Assembly: GCF_003058085.1 (NCBI RefSeq)
Contig: NZ_QBUD01000015.1
Coordinates: 35,460 to 99,459 of the forward strand
DNA: 64,000 nucleotides
Direction: 5' to 3'
From: Yoonia sediminilitoris
Lineage (GTDB): Bacteria > Pseudomonadota > Alphaproteobacteria > Rhodobacterales > Rhodobacteraceae
Shown piece by piece: positions 10,976-19,182 of the stretch (the first letter of the stretch is position 1; each line of letters begins with the position of its first letter). The notes under the pieces were generated by a model. It saw nothing but the letters and a program-made list of their open reading frames with translations, had not been told where the DNA came from and did not search any database. The position numbers and the translations under genes were made by a program.

Positions 10976-11061
10976 GACAGGCCCTGCAACCCCGGTCGGG
11001 CGCGCCCTGTCATCGTCAATAGATGCGGTTTGCTACGGGCGAAAAGGAACTCGCCCGTAGC
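10976..11061 (-). promoter_or_regulatory. pufA-pufL intercistronic stem-loops
   Basis: A perfect 11-bp stem (GCTACGGGCGA paired with TCGCCCGTAGC, 8-base loop) spans 11032-11061, 21 bases beyond the pufA stop. A second element, 10976-11011, pairs GACAGG with CCTGTC. In Rhodobacter, structures here protect pufBA mRNA from 3' decay and keep LH1 in excess over reaction centres; the same role is inferred. Confidence 0.8.
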
Positions 11062-11082
11062 TATGTCTTTGCGGCAAGCCGG

Positions 11083-11238
11083 TTATTGCGCGCCAAAGGC
11101 GAGCTGGAACCAGTTTGTGCTTTCGTTGCTCAGCAGGACGAGGTGAATCATCGCTGCGAGAAGGAACAGGAAAACGCCCTGTGCCACGAAAACGCGGCGT
11201 GGGTCGAAAACCAGCCAGATCTTGTAGAACTGTGCCAT
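11083..11238 (-). CDS. pufA: Light-harvesting LH1 alpha polypeptide
   Basis: A 51-residue single-helix antenna protein reading [20 protein letters not shown] and ending [11 protein letters not shown]. The bacteriochlorophyll-ligand histidine is in [19 protein letters not shown] lies 7 bases before the ATG. It was not obvious from the longest frames, but the N-terminal [12 protein letters not shown] is diagnostic. It follows pufB by 15 bases. Confidence 0.97.
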   Translation of the reverse strand: MAQFYKIWLVFDPRRVFVAQGVFLFLLAAMIHLVLLSNESTNWFQLAFGAQ

Positions 11239-11253
11239 GTGTTTTTCCTCTCC

Positions 11254-11409
11254 TTACCAGCTGAACCAAGGAAGCTTGATGTACGTCAAGAAGTGAGCAA
11301 CGATTGCAACGATCGTGAAGATCGTGAACCCGCTCATGTACACCGAATGCAGTTCCTGGGCCTGCTCGTCAGTGAGACCTGTGAAAGACAGGTCAGATTT
11401 GTCAGCCAT
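11254..11409 (-). CDS. pufB: Light-harvesting LH1 beta polypeptide
   Basis: A 51-residue antenna subunit: [20 protein letters not shown], then the single helix containing [11 protein letters not shown], whose His binds bacteriochlorophyll, and the aromatic end [16 protein letters not shown] is the LH-beta hallmark. I start at 11409; the open frame extends upstream through a non-coding hairpin region. Confidence 0.97.
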   Translation of the reverse strand: MADKSDLSFTGLTDEQAQELHSVYMSGFTIFTIVAIVAHFLTYIKLPWFSW

Positions 11410-11490
11410 GTTTTGTCTCCAAAATTGGGTACTGACGCCGCGCACCCCCCGCGGCCGGGTTACGACAGAAGCTCTTCCTCTGCCCCAATC

Positions 11491-11536
11491 CGTCATCCCG
11501 GGGGGGAATGACGAATGTCCGATGCCCTTGCGGGCA
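11491..11536 (-). promoter_or_regulatory. Hairpins in the pufQ-pufB leader
   Basis: CGTCAT/ATGACG flanking a C/G-rich core (11491-11513) and TGCCC-TTGC-GGGCA (11523-11536) lie between pufQ and pufB. In Rhodobacter, structured 5' leaders stabilise puf mRNA and this region also holds a processing site; here only the pairing is seen. Confidence 0.5.
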
Positions 11537-11553
11537 AATTTCAAATGGCCGGA

Positions 11554-11778
11554 TCACGCGCTGAAAATATGCGGTGTGATGATCCGGGCCTGTGTCCATG
11601 CTTTGGCGAATGGCCCCTTTTCCGGCAGTTCCATCCGGCGGGCTGCGGTCAGCATCCACGTCAGAAAGGCCAGCGGCAGGGTCGCTAGAAAGATCAGCGC
11701 AAAATAGGCATAATATTCCCGCTTTGGCGGCGCGTGCCGCTCGCGCATGACTGGTGCATCTGTTGTAAAGTCGGTCAT
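11554..11778 (-). CDS. pufQ: PufQ, bacteriochlorophyll-assembly accessory protein
   Basis: A 74-residue protein with one transmembrane segment (about 24-45; [21 protein letters not shown]) and the conserved C-terminal [22 protein letters not shown], typical of PufQ. In Rhodobacter it is needed for normal bacteriochlorophyll and LH assembly. Its ATG overlaps the bchZ stop in an ATGA, so translation is probably coupled. Confidence 0.93.
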   Translation of the reverse strand: MTDFTTDAPVMRERHAPPKREYYAYFALIFLATLPLAFLTWMLTAARRMELPEKGPFAKAWTQARIITPHIFSA

Positions 11779-13235
11779 GTCCGTCCTCCTGAGGATGGTT
11801 GCAATGTCTCGACGGTCTCAAGGACCACCCGGTCGTTGCCGGCATCGAGGGCCGCCCGTTCGGCTGCGTCGCGCAGCGTCTTGGCAGCAGAAATACGTGT
11901 CAGAATGGGATGGGTCGCCACGATCTCATCCAATTTCGCCTGCGCGTCGGCATCCCACGGGAAATCGCGGCGCAGCGGTGTCAGGGTCGCTTCGGTGGCG
12001 TCCATATCAGTACCCAGCGGCAGGATGTGGAACAGCGCATCAAACAGGCCATTGCAGACCTCTTGCAGCACATAGGTCGCACCGGCGTAACCCATGAATG
12101 GCGTGCCGGTCGCCCTTCGGATCGCGGCACCGGGGAAGCTGGCGGGGATGAATACCGGGCTGGGGCCATGCCCTGCCTTCATCTCGGCCATATACATTTT
12201 TTCGTTGATCGACCCCAACACAATCAGGGGGCGTTTGCTGTACAGCAACTGCCGCACTTCTTCGTTGTTGGTCTTTTTGCCGCGACAGCGGGCAACAGCA
12301 AAGGCACAAGGGAAACCCAGATCACCTTCGAGGAAGTGACGCACGCCGCGGGCATAGGTTTCATTGGCGACAATCGCAAATTCTGCCGTGGCAAAGAAAT
12401 CCTGCGTGACCGACCGCCACAAATCCCATACCGGCTTGATGGTCGAATGTTTTTCACGCTCAATGAACGGCTCAGGGTCCAGACCCGTCAACTCGCCCAG
12501 TTTGCGCAGGAATTTCGTGGTAGAGTCGATCCCGAAAGGGGCCTGCAGGTAGGGCTTGCCCAACACCTCGCACAGCCCGCGCCCAAATTCGCGGTACATG
12601 GTGACGTTGACGTCCGCATTCACGAGATTGCGCATTTCGGCGACATGGGCACCCAGTGGCATCACCATATTGACTTCTGCGCCGATCCCTTCGACCAGCC
12701 GCCGGATTTCGGCCAGATCAGATGGCATGTTGAACGCGCCATACATCGGGCCAAGAATATTGACGCGCGGTGCTGCACCCTCTTCACGCTTCTTTTCTGG
12801 GGGCATCCGGCCTTTGGTCATGCCGAATTCGGTGAAAATCCAGGTCATCGCGCGGTCCGCACATTCCCATTGGTCTTCATCAATTGTGCGCGGCAGAAAA
12901 CGCTGGATATTAGTCCCTTGCGGTGTGACGCCACCACCGATCATCTCAGCAATTGACCCGGTGACGACGACAGCGGGCAGAGCAGGATCAAGCACTTCCC
13001 AGGCGCGTTTCATGGCCTCTTCTGTGCCCTCACCCATCTCGGTTTCACCAAGGCCGGTCACGACAATCGGGAGTTCATGCGGTGGTAGTCCGTCGGTGTA
13101 GTGAAGGACAGAAGTTACAGGGAGATTTTCGCAGCCAACGGGGCCGTCAATCACAACCTGCAGGCCTTTGACTGCACAGAAGGCGTAAACCGCGCCCCAA
13201 TATCCACCTGCACGATCATGATCGGTGACTAGCAT
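11775..13235 (-). CDS. bchZ: Chlorophyllide a reductase subunit Z
   Basis: The 486-residue NifK-like subunit of chlorophyllide a oxidoreductase, which with BchY forms the catalytic component reducing ring B during bacteriochlorophyll a synthesis. It starts [24 protein letters not shown] and contains the conserved [20 protein letters not shown] cysteine region and [16 protein letters not shown] use the ATG at 13235, since the earlier in-frame start lies inside the palindrome region. Confidence 0.97.
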   Translation of the reverse strand: MLVTDHDRAGGYWGAVYAFCAVKGLQVVIDGPVGCENLPVTSVLHYTDGLPPHELPIVVTGLGETEMGEGTEEAMKRAWEVLDPALPAVVVTGSIAEMIGGGVTPQGTNIQRFLPRTIDEDQWECADRAMTWIFTEFGMTKGRMPPEKKREEGAAPRVNILGPMYGAFNMPSDLAEIRRLVEGIGAEVNMVMPLGAHVAEMRNLVNADVNVTMYREFGRGLCEVLGKPYLQAPFGIDSTTKFLRKLGELTGLDPEPFIEREKHSTIKPVWDLWRSVTQDFFATAEFAIVANETYARGVRHFLEGDLGFPCAFAVARCRGKKTNNEEVRQLLYSKRPLIVLGSINEKMYMAEMKAGHGPSPVFIPASFPGAAIRRATGTPFMGYAGATYVLQEVCNGLFDALFHILPLGTDMDATEATLTPLRRDFPWDADAQAKLDEIVATHPILTRISAAKTLRDAAERAALDAGNDRVVLETVETLQPSSGGRT

Positions 13236-13259
13236 GGGACACCCCCATGCTGCGGGGCG

Positions 13260-13309
13260 AAAAATCTTCCGGAAGATTTTTGGACACATGAATTTTCTAG
13301 AAAATTCAT
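13260..13309 (-). repeat. Two perfect palindromes between bchY and bchZ
   Basis: Two adjacent perfect inverted repeats fill the gap: 13260-13281 (centre CTTCCGGAAG) and 13288-13309 (centre TTTTCTAGAAAA). Each is 22 bp with no loop. The second overlaps the first base of the bchY stop codon. They could fold into mRNA hairpins or bind a dimeric protein. Confidence 0.7.
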
Positions 13310-14901
13310 CATATCATCTGCTCCGCTTTGGCGGCGCGGGCCAGTTTATCGAGTTTCTTTTGGTGCTGCGCCCGAAAATCGGGCCGCAGGTTAGGCGATC
13401 GTTCCCAGACGCCCGCCGTGTCTTCAGACCCCACACCTTCAAAAAACGCACGCATCTTGTCCATCTTTTCCCTGCCAGCAATCGCTGCATTCACTACCTC
13501 GGCGAGGGACCCAGCCCCCGCCGGTCCCATGAGTGGCCGTGCCGAAATGAGGTTTGTAAAATAGAGTGCGGGAATGCCCGCTTCCTTGGCGTGTTGAACA
13601 ACCGGGGTCGTCCCAATCGCCAGATCCGGCTTGATCGCATCTACCGCAGCAAGGTCGTCCTCAAGCGATGCGCGATATTTGACCTTCACGCCTTTTGCTG
13701 CCAGCCATTCCGCATCCGCCGCAGACCACGGCGTTTTGGGACAGGCGGTGCCAACGTAGGGCACATCCGCGCCACTTTCGATCAGTAGGCGGGCGACCAG
13801 AAGTTCCGACCCCTCATAGCCCGACAGCGTGATCGTGCCGTTGATCTGCGCGCCCGCAAGTGCGCCTTTGATCGCGGGCAAGAAGCCATTTTGTGCTGCG
13901 GCTACCTGATCCTTGGGGATATTGAATGCATCGCCGATCCCCGCAAGCCAGTCCGCCGTTCCGTCATGACCCACCGGCGCTGACCCGACAACAGGACGAC
14001 CAGCGCCCTGAAATTCGCGGATAGAAGCCGTATAGAAAGGATGAATCGCCGCCACAGCACCACAATCAAGGGCGGCATATAGTTCCCGCCATTCGCGTGT
14101 CGGCACAACGGGACCGGCGGCCAGCCCAAGAGGGGCCAGCATTGCGCCGATCATCATCGGGTCAGCCGGGAACATTTCACCCAAAAGCGCCACGGTCGGA
14201 CGATCCGACTTGCCACCGTCCGGGCGGGCAACCGGCCCTGCCTTGATTTCCTCGCGCGCATAACTCAGCATCGCACCGGCCAGGACATCCTTGGCCTCTG
14301 CGTGGGTGGGGATGCCGAAACCGGGGACATCAATACCCACGATGCGCACCCCGTTGATTTCCTTTGGTAGCAGGCGCAAAGGCACGCCCGACGCCGTAGG
14401 CACGCAAAGATTTGTGACCACGATCGCGTCATACCGATCAGGGTCCGCCAAATCGTGGACCGACTCGCGGATATCCTCGAACAGTTTGCCAGTCACCAGC
14501 GTTTCTGAATTGAACGGGACATAGCCGACCGAGCGGCGCGCGCCATAGAAATGCGATACGAAAGTCAGCCCATAAACGCAGCAGGCGGAACCCGACAGGA
14601 CCGTTGCGACCCGCTTCATGCGAAGGCCCACGCGCAAAGACCCAAACGCGGGGCACATGCTTTGCGGTTGGTCATGGGGGCCTTGCGGATAGTCCTTGGC
14701 ATATTGATCAAGAATATCGGACTTGCCCGCGGCACGGGCAGCTGCCTTCATCGTTCCAGCGCCCGCTGTGCATCCGCCATCCAGAGCAGTTTGACCGACA
14801 TCGGGCGTCACATCAAAATCAGGGCGCGCGTCACCTTCGATGATCTGGACGTTGCCAGCCTCATCATAGCCAACTTCATATCCCTGAGTTTCATGCGTCA
14901 T
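13309..14901 (-). CDS. bchY: Chlorophyllide a reductase subunit Y
   Basis: The 530-residue NifD-like partner of BchZ. Conserved cysteine segments [29 protein letters not shown] and [19 protein letters not shown] hold the iron-sulfur ligands, and [15 protein letters not shown] follows. The ATG at 14901 lies inside the 3' end of the small ORF at 14891-15031, giving an 11-base overlap. Confidence 0.96.
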   Translation of the reverse strand: MTHETQGYEVGYDEAGNVQIIEGDARPDFDVTPDVGQTALDGGCTAGAGTMKAAARAAGKSDILDQYAKDYPQGPHDQPQSMCPAFGSLRVGLRMKRVATVLSGSACCVYGLTFVSHFYGARRSVGYVPFNSETLVTGKLFEDIRESVHDLADPDRYDAIVVTNLCVPTASGVPLRLLPKEINGVRIVGIDVPGFGIPTHAEAKDVLAGAMLSYAREEIKAGPVARPDGGKSDRPTVALLGEMFPADPMMIGAMLAPLGLAAGPVVPTREWRELYAALDCGAVAAIHPFYTASIREFQGAGRPVVGSAPVGHDGTADWLAGIGDAFNIPKDQVAAAQNGFLPAIKGALAGAQINGTITLSGYEGSELLVARLLIESGADVPYVGTACPKTPWSAADAEWLAAKGVKVKYRASLEDDLAAVDAIKPDLAIGTTPVVQHAKEAGIPALYFTNLISARPLMGPAGAGSLAEVVNAAIAGREKMDKMRAFFEGVGSEDTAGVWERSPNLRPDFRAQHQKKLDKLARAAKAEQMI

Positions 14902-15031
14902 AGCGTTGCATCTCGCTCTTGGGCAGTTGCGCAATATGATCGCGCAGCCGTTTGATTTGCCCGGGTGTGGCACGCGCCAACATCCGCAAGACCTCCTCGA
15001 GGGTGGCCGTCTGTTGCTCAGGCATCATCAT
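14891..15031 (-). CDS. Small overlapping ORF between bchX and bchY, function unknown
   Basis: A 46-residue frame starting [25 protein letters not shown] lies 6 bases before its first ATG, inside the end of bchX. The frame overlaps bchX by 14 bases and bchY by 11, so it exactly bridges the two genes in a different frame. Predicted to be helical and charged (LEEVLRMLARATPGQIKRLR) with no membrane segment. It may be a real small protein or a re-initiation leader coupling bchX to bchY. I do not recognise a family. Confidence 0.5.
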   Translation of the reverse strand: MMMPEQQTATLEEVLRMLARATPGQIKRLRDHIAQLPKSEMQRYDA

Positions 15032-16022
15032 AAATGACCTCCAAGCTTTCCTTGGGGGCAGCATTCTTGCCGCGCATGTCCACGTCAGTTGCCGGGACCA
15101 GTTGATAATCCCCGCCTGTATCCTTGGCATCGAAAAGGCCCAGCAGACCGTCCTGATCAAGCGGCTTTGGACGCACCGGAGGGGCGATACCGACGGCTTC
15201 GGCCAATCCTTCAAACATCGGACCCCACTGGCTTTGGCGCGTACCGACAATCTGATAATTCGCTGATTTCTTTCTCAGGTCGTCATCTTGGGGAATGGCG
15301 GCAAGAACGGGGATTTCCGTTGCTTGCGCAAATGCCTGAGCCTCGCCCGTATCATCGTCTTTATTAATGACAAGTCCGGCGACCCCAACGTTACCACCAA
15401 GCTTGCGGAAGTATTCGACTGCGGAGCAGACATTATTAGCAACATACAACGACTGGAGGTCATTTGAGGCCACCAAAATCACTTTCTGCGCCATGTCGCG
15501 CGCGATCGGCAGGCCAAACCCGCCGCACACCACATCCCCGAGGAAATCAAGGAGGACATAGTCAAAATCCCAATCATGGAAGCCGAGCTTCTCAAGCAGT
15601 TCAAACCCGTGGATAATGCCGCGGCCACCGCAGCCCCGCCCGACTTCGGGACCGCCAAGCTCCATCGCAAAGACACCCCCACGCTTGAAACAGACGTCGC
15701 CGATCTTGACCTCTTCGCCGGCGATCTTCTTTTTCGCCGAGGTTTCAATAATTGTCGGGCAGGCCTTACCGCCAAACAAAAGGCTGGTCGTGTCTGACTT
15801 GGGGTCGCAGCCGATCAGCAGGACGCGCTTGCCCATTTCGGCCATCATGTGGCTCAGGTTGGCCAGCGTGAACGACTTGCCAATGCCGCCTTTGCCGTAA
15901 ATCGCAATGATCTGGGTCTTGGACGTCGGCGCACCCTGCGGCACCTCAAGCGAAGGTTCCTGAGCAGCCTCATCCCGCAGGCGCTGGTCAAAGTCTTTCA
16001 GGTTTGGCACTTCGTCTTTCAT
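15018..16022 (-). CDS. bchX: Chlorophyllide a reductase iron protein subunit X
   Basis: The 334-residue NifH-like ATPase that passes electrons to BchYZ. Walker A is [12 protein letters not shown]. The two [4Fe-4S] cysteines shared by the homodimer are in GRGCGGRGI and [26 protein letters not shown] is switch II. Its ATG overlaps the bchC stop (ATGA at 16019-16022). Confidence 0.98.
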   Translation of the reverse strand: MKDEVPNLKDFDQRLRDEAAQEPSLEVPQGAPTSKTQIIAIYGKGGIGKSFTLANLSHMMAEMGKRVLLIGCDPKSDTTSLLFGGKACPTIIETSAKKKIAGEEVKIGDVCFKRGGVFAMELGGPEVGRGCGGRGIIHGFELLEKLGFHDWDFDYVLLDFLGDVVCGGFGLPIARDMAQKVILVASNDLQSLYVANNVCSAVEYFRKLGGNVGVAGLVINKDDDTGEAQAFAQATEIPVLAAIPQDDDLRKKSANYQIVGTRQSQWGPMFEGLAEAVGIAPPVRPKPLDQDGLLGLFDAKDTGGDYQLVPATDVDMRGKNAAPKESLEVIYDDA

Positions 16023-16957
16023 AGACTTCCCCAGTTCAATATCATTTTCAGGCAGGCCGGATCAGTAAAGGCTGTCTGGTATGCCTCTGCCGCATCACGC
16101 GCGGCACTTGTGTGTGTGATCAGGTCCGCCAGTTCCAACGCGCCAGCCTCGACCAGAGCTTTGGTTGCAACCATGTCGTCAGCCGCCCATTCCGCCGAAA
16201 TGCGAAAGCGCGCTTCCTTCATAAAGGCGGGCGGAAAGGCGAATTGCAGTGGTGCGGTATAGAAACCGGCAAGGACAATCTCCCCGCCCTTTGCGATACG
16301 GCCAACCAGATCATTCAGCAGATCGCCGCGCCCGGATGCGTCATAAATGGACCTGTAATCGCGGCGTTCGTCCGCGTCAGGGCTGATGACCTGATAGCCT
16401 TTTGCACCGGCCATCCGGGTTGGGTCAATTTCCCAAACGGTCGGCGCAGGCGCACCTGCGGCAACCGTTAGCCGGGCCAGCAAACGACCCAAAACGCCAT
16501 GCCCGACAATCAGATCAGGGACCGCCTTGTTCGGTCCGGCCATCGCATGACGGGCCGTCGCGGCAAGTGCGAGCAATGCACCGGCAGGTCCGAAGCCACG
16601 GTCAATTCTTGTAACCCGCGATGCTTTCGTCACCAGCCGCTGTGCGGCCGCACCAAACAACCCATGCGCGCCGTCGTAACAACTGGCACCGGGCACAAAC
16701 ACATGCTCGCCGACGCGAAAACCGCTGTCCGGTCCGGCCTCGACAACCTCGCCTGCGGCCTCATAGCCGGGGATCAAAGGATATCCCATGCCAGGAAATG
16801 GGGGCATTTCGCCCGTCCAAAACAGCTTTTCCGTCCCGGTTGAGATGCCAGAGTGATGGATATCGACGACAAGATCATCCGCCGTCGGGGATGCAATCCC
16901 GATCGTATCAATCGCTAGTTCCCTAGGTGCTGATAATATGACGGCTGCTGTGTCCAA
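16019..16957 (-). CDS. bchC: Bacteriochlorophyllide 3-hydroxyethyl dehydrogenase
   Basis: A 312-residue NAD(P)-dependent medium-chain dehydrogenase oxidising the C3-hydroxyethyl group to acetyl. It has [36 protein letters not shown] at the N-terminus and [11 protein letters not shown] in the Rossmann fold. I start at TTG 16957 (protein begins [13 protein letters not shown]) because GGAGAGGG lies just upstream and the length equals the family norm; a TTG at 16999 opens a longer frame. First gene downstream of the triple PpsR-box region. Confidence 0.93.
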   Translation of the reverse strand: MDTAAVILSAPRELAIDTIGIASPTADDLVVDIHHSGISTGTEKLFWTGEMPPFPGMGYPLIPGYEAAGEVVEAGPDSGFRVGEHVFVPGASCYDGAHGLFGAAAQRLVTKASRVTRIDRGFGPAGALLALAATARHAMAGPNKAVPDLIVGHGVLGRLLARLTVAAGAPAPTVWEIDPTRMAGAKGYQVISPDADERRDYRSIYDASGRGDLLNDLVGRIAKGGEIVLAGFYTAPLQFAFPPAFMKEARFRISAEWAADDMVATKALVEAGALELADLITHTSAARDAAEAYQTAFTDPACLKMILNWGSL

Positions 16958-17019
16958 GACCCTCTCCCGCTGGTCGCGCTTGTCCCAAAAGGAACTCAAA
17001 CTGCGACGCCTTATCTTAC

Positions 17020-17088
17020 TGTCAGTCTAAACAGACATCGCTCAGTGTCAATTACTTTAGACATTTAAAGTGTCAACTTTGCTTTACA
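17020..17088 (-). promoter_or_regulatory. Three PpsR/CrtJ-type operators upstream of bchC
   Basis: Three TGT-N12-ACA boxes stand in a row: TGTCAGTCTAAACAGACA (17020-17037), TGTCAATTACTTTAGACA (17046-17063) and TGTCAACTTTGCTTTACA (17071-17088). The gaps are 8 and 7 bases, putting centres 25-26 bp apart on one helix face. Paired boxes with 8-bp gaps are how CrtJ/PpsR cooperatively represses bchC in Rhodobacter in oxygen. The third overlaps the crtF stop codon and may be weaker. Confidence 0.87.
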
Positions 17089-18212
17089 CCCTGCACGACT
17101 GAAGTGACGAAGGGACGGGCGGGGACCGGGCGTTTAATCGCCTGAAATCCGGCCTGCTTCAGCAACCCGGAAACCTGTTCCGGTGACCTGGCGCATCCGG
17201 TGCGCATCGCCATACAGTAAAGGGCGAAATAGGCGTCGCCCGCCCGTTCAGGGACCTTGCCGCCGGTCATGGGTTCAGAGATCAGAATGCGACCGCCGGG
17301 CGGCAAGGCCGCGAAGGTTGCGCGCAGCAGCGCCAGAACCGTGTCATCCGCATGATCATAAAGCACGCGGACGAGGCTGATCATGTCGGCGCCCTGGGGC
17401 AGCGGGTCGTCCCGGAATGACCCCGGCGCCACTGTGACATGGGCCATCCCGTCGAATCGGGCACGCGCCGCGGGCACGACCGCCGGCAAATCAAACAGGG
17501 TCAGCGGCAAGGACGGATAGGCATCTGCAACCGCAGCCAGAAAGGCGCCCGTGCCGCCGCCCACGTCCATGAGATGTGTGACACCAGACAAATCCACAGC
17601 TGCAAGCGTATCAGCGGCGACAAGACCCTGACTGTCAGACATCAGTTGCGAATAGGTGGCTGTCACGTTCGGGTCTGTCGCACCGCCCGCCCCAAAAACA
17701 TAGGGCCAGAAGTCCGCCAGTTCGGTCTGCACCTCACCCCGGAAAAACGCCACCGGATCGGCAAGATCTCGATAAAGCACATCATGATGCGCGATCATGC
17801 CGGCAAGGCCCGGTACACCAGCCAACGCGGCACCGCGCACCGTCAATGCATAGTCGCCCGCCTTGCGCTGTTTGAGCAACCCAAGCGACACAGCACCCGA
17901 CAGCAGCACTTTCATCCGGTCGGGCGGCACATCCAATTTTCCGGCAAGGGCCGCCGCCGACATTTCCTGCGCGAGCAACAGGTCAGGGATGCCCAGCTTG
18001 ACCAAGGCCTGTAATATTTGCGAGTGGCAAAAACCCGCGACCAGATCAAACATCGCCTCGCCTTCGCGGCGCACGATGCGGCGGGTCAAGGGAAAGCGGG
18101 CCGCCCATTTCTGAAAACCGGGCGAGGCGACAAGCCGGGTCAGGCGCGATGCGGTCCTGCCGGACTTTGGGCCGCGCATATAGCTTGACCCCGGCAGATC
18201 AACATCGGCCAT
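17073..18212 (-). CDS. crtF: Demethylspheroidene O-methyltransferase
   Basis: A 379-residue SAM-dependent O-methyltransferase that makes the methoxy group of spheroidene-type carotenoids. The N-terminal half holds a winged-helix dimerisation domain (about 55-130). The catalytic domain has MDVGGGTGAFLAAVA (motif I), LPPGGRILISEPM and SLVRVLYDHAD. Its ATG overlaps the crtE stop by one base (TAATG), so it is co-translated with crtE. Confidence 0.95.
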   Translation of the reverse strand: MADVDLPGSSYMRGPKSGRTASRLTRLVASPGFQKWAARFPLTRRIVRREGEAMFDLVAGFCHSQILQALVKLGIPDLLLAQEMSAAALAGKLDVPPDRMKVLLSGAVSLGLLKQRKAGDYALTVRGAALAGVPGLAGMIAHHDVLYRDLADPVAFFRGEVQTELADFWPYVFGAGGATDPNVTATYSQLMSDSQGLVAADTLAAVDLSGVTHLMDVGGGTGAFLAAVADAYPSLPLTLFDLPAVVPAARARFDGMAHVTVAPGSFRDDPLPQGADMISLVRVLYDHADDTVLALLRATFAALPPGGRILISEPMTGGKVPERAGDAYFALYCMAMRTGCARSPEQVSGLLKQAGFQAIKRPVPARPFVTSVVQGVKQS

Positions 18213-19093
18213 TATTCACCGGGCACGGTCGACCGGCGACGCGCGCCAGCAGGCACTAGCCTATCGGCATAAGCGCGGACCATTTGGGCCAGTGCCGCTT
18301 CGCCGGGGCAGGCGGGAATGGATGCAATCGCCCCGCCCAGAATATCGTCAAACCGCTGCACAGCCCCCTGCACGCCAAAGGACGCCACGGCGTTCGGCCG
18401 ACCATGCAAATCATCCTGTCCGGCCGGTTTGCCCAGCACGTCCTCGTCACATAGGGCATCGCGAAGATCGTCGGCGACCTGAAAGGCCTCGCCAATGCGC
18501 GCACCCAATTCGGCCCATGGCTCTGCCTCTTGGCCCGCTGCGACGGCCCCCATCTGGGTGGCCGCAATAAACAGCGCACCGGTTTTGGCCTGATGATAGG
18601 CAGACAGGTCAATCTGGCTTTCGCTTTCCCAACCCTGACCCGCGCATATGCCAAAAGGCATACCCGTGCGGGTGCCCAGAATATCGATCAGCTGAATGGC
18701 CCTGTGCGGGGTGTGGCCCGCAGCCGCCGCCAGAACCTGAAACCCCATCACAATCAGACTGTCACCGGTCAGCACCGCCAAAGGCTCCGAAAACGCGCGA
18801 TGCACGGCAGGCTTGCCGCGCCGCATGTCGGCATCGTCAAAGCAGGGCAAATCATCATGTACAAGCGATGCGCAATGGATCACCTCAAGTGCGACAGCAG
18901 CCGCATCTGCAAGCGGCGGGCGATCATCGCCACAGGCCATCGCAACAGACATCAGAATCGTCGGCCTGATCCGGGCACCGCCCGGAGTCACCGCATAATC
19001 AAGCGCCGCAGCCAGCTTTGCAGGCGCAATACCGCCCTGCCCTTGCCTGATGGCCGTGGTCATGGCTGCTTCGATCCGGTCAGAGATTTTCAT
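18212..19093 (-). CDS. crtE: Geranylgeranyl diphosphate synthase
   Basis: A 293-residue trans-prenyl transferase supplying GGPP for carotenoids and the bacteriochlorophyll tail. The first aspartate-rich motif is LVHDDLPCFDDADMRRG (DDxxxxD) and the second is FQVADDLRD. GGARIRP binds diphosphate. First gene of the superoperon; its promoter shares the 27-base gap with crtD's PpsR boxes. Confidence 0.95.
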   Translation of the reverse strand: MKISDRIEAAMTTAIRQGQGGIAPAKLAAALDYAVTPGGARIRPTILMSVAMACGDDRPPLADAAAVALEVIHCASLVHDDLPCFDDADMRRGKPAVHRAFSEPLAVLTGDSLIVMGFQVLAAAAGHTPHRAIQLIDILGTRTGMPFGICAGQGWESESQIDLSAYHQAKTGALFIAATQMGAVAAGQEAEPWAELGARIGEAFQVADDLRDALCDEDVLGKPAGQDDLHGRPNAVASFGVQGAVQRFDDILGGAIASIPACPGEAALAQMVRAYADRLVPAGARRRSTVPGE

Positions 19094-19120
19094 AAGCGTC
19101 TCCCAGGTTACTGTTCATAG

Positions 19121-19164
19121 TGTCCATTTTAGTTTACATGTGTCAATGTAAATCCAAAGAGACA
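19121..19164. promoter_or_regulatory. Two PpsR/CrtJ-type operators between crtE and crtD
   Basis: TGTCCATTTTAGTTTACA (19121-19138) and TGTAAATCCAAAGAGACA (19147-19164) both fit TGT-N12-ACA. They are separated by 8 bases, the same spacing as at bchC. They lie in the divergent crtE/crtD promoter region and could repress both directions under oxygen. Confidence 0.87.
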
Positions 19165-19182
19165 CCTGCATCACGGAGCGTT

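Noticed and set aside
11799..12956. 385-codon plus-strand frame opposite bchZ
   Set aside because: Antisense shadow of a highly conserved gene, with no plausible ribosome site.
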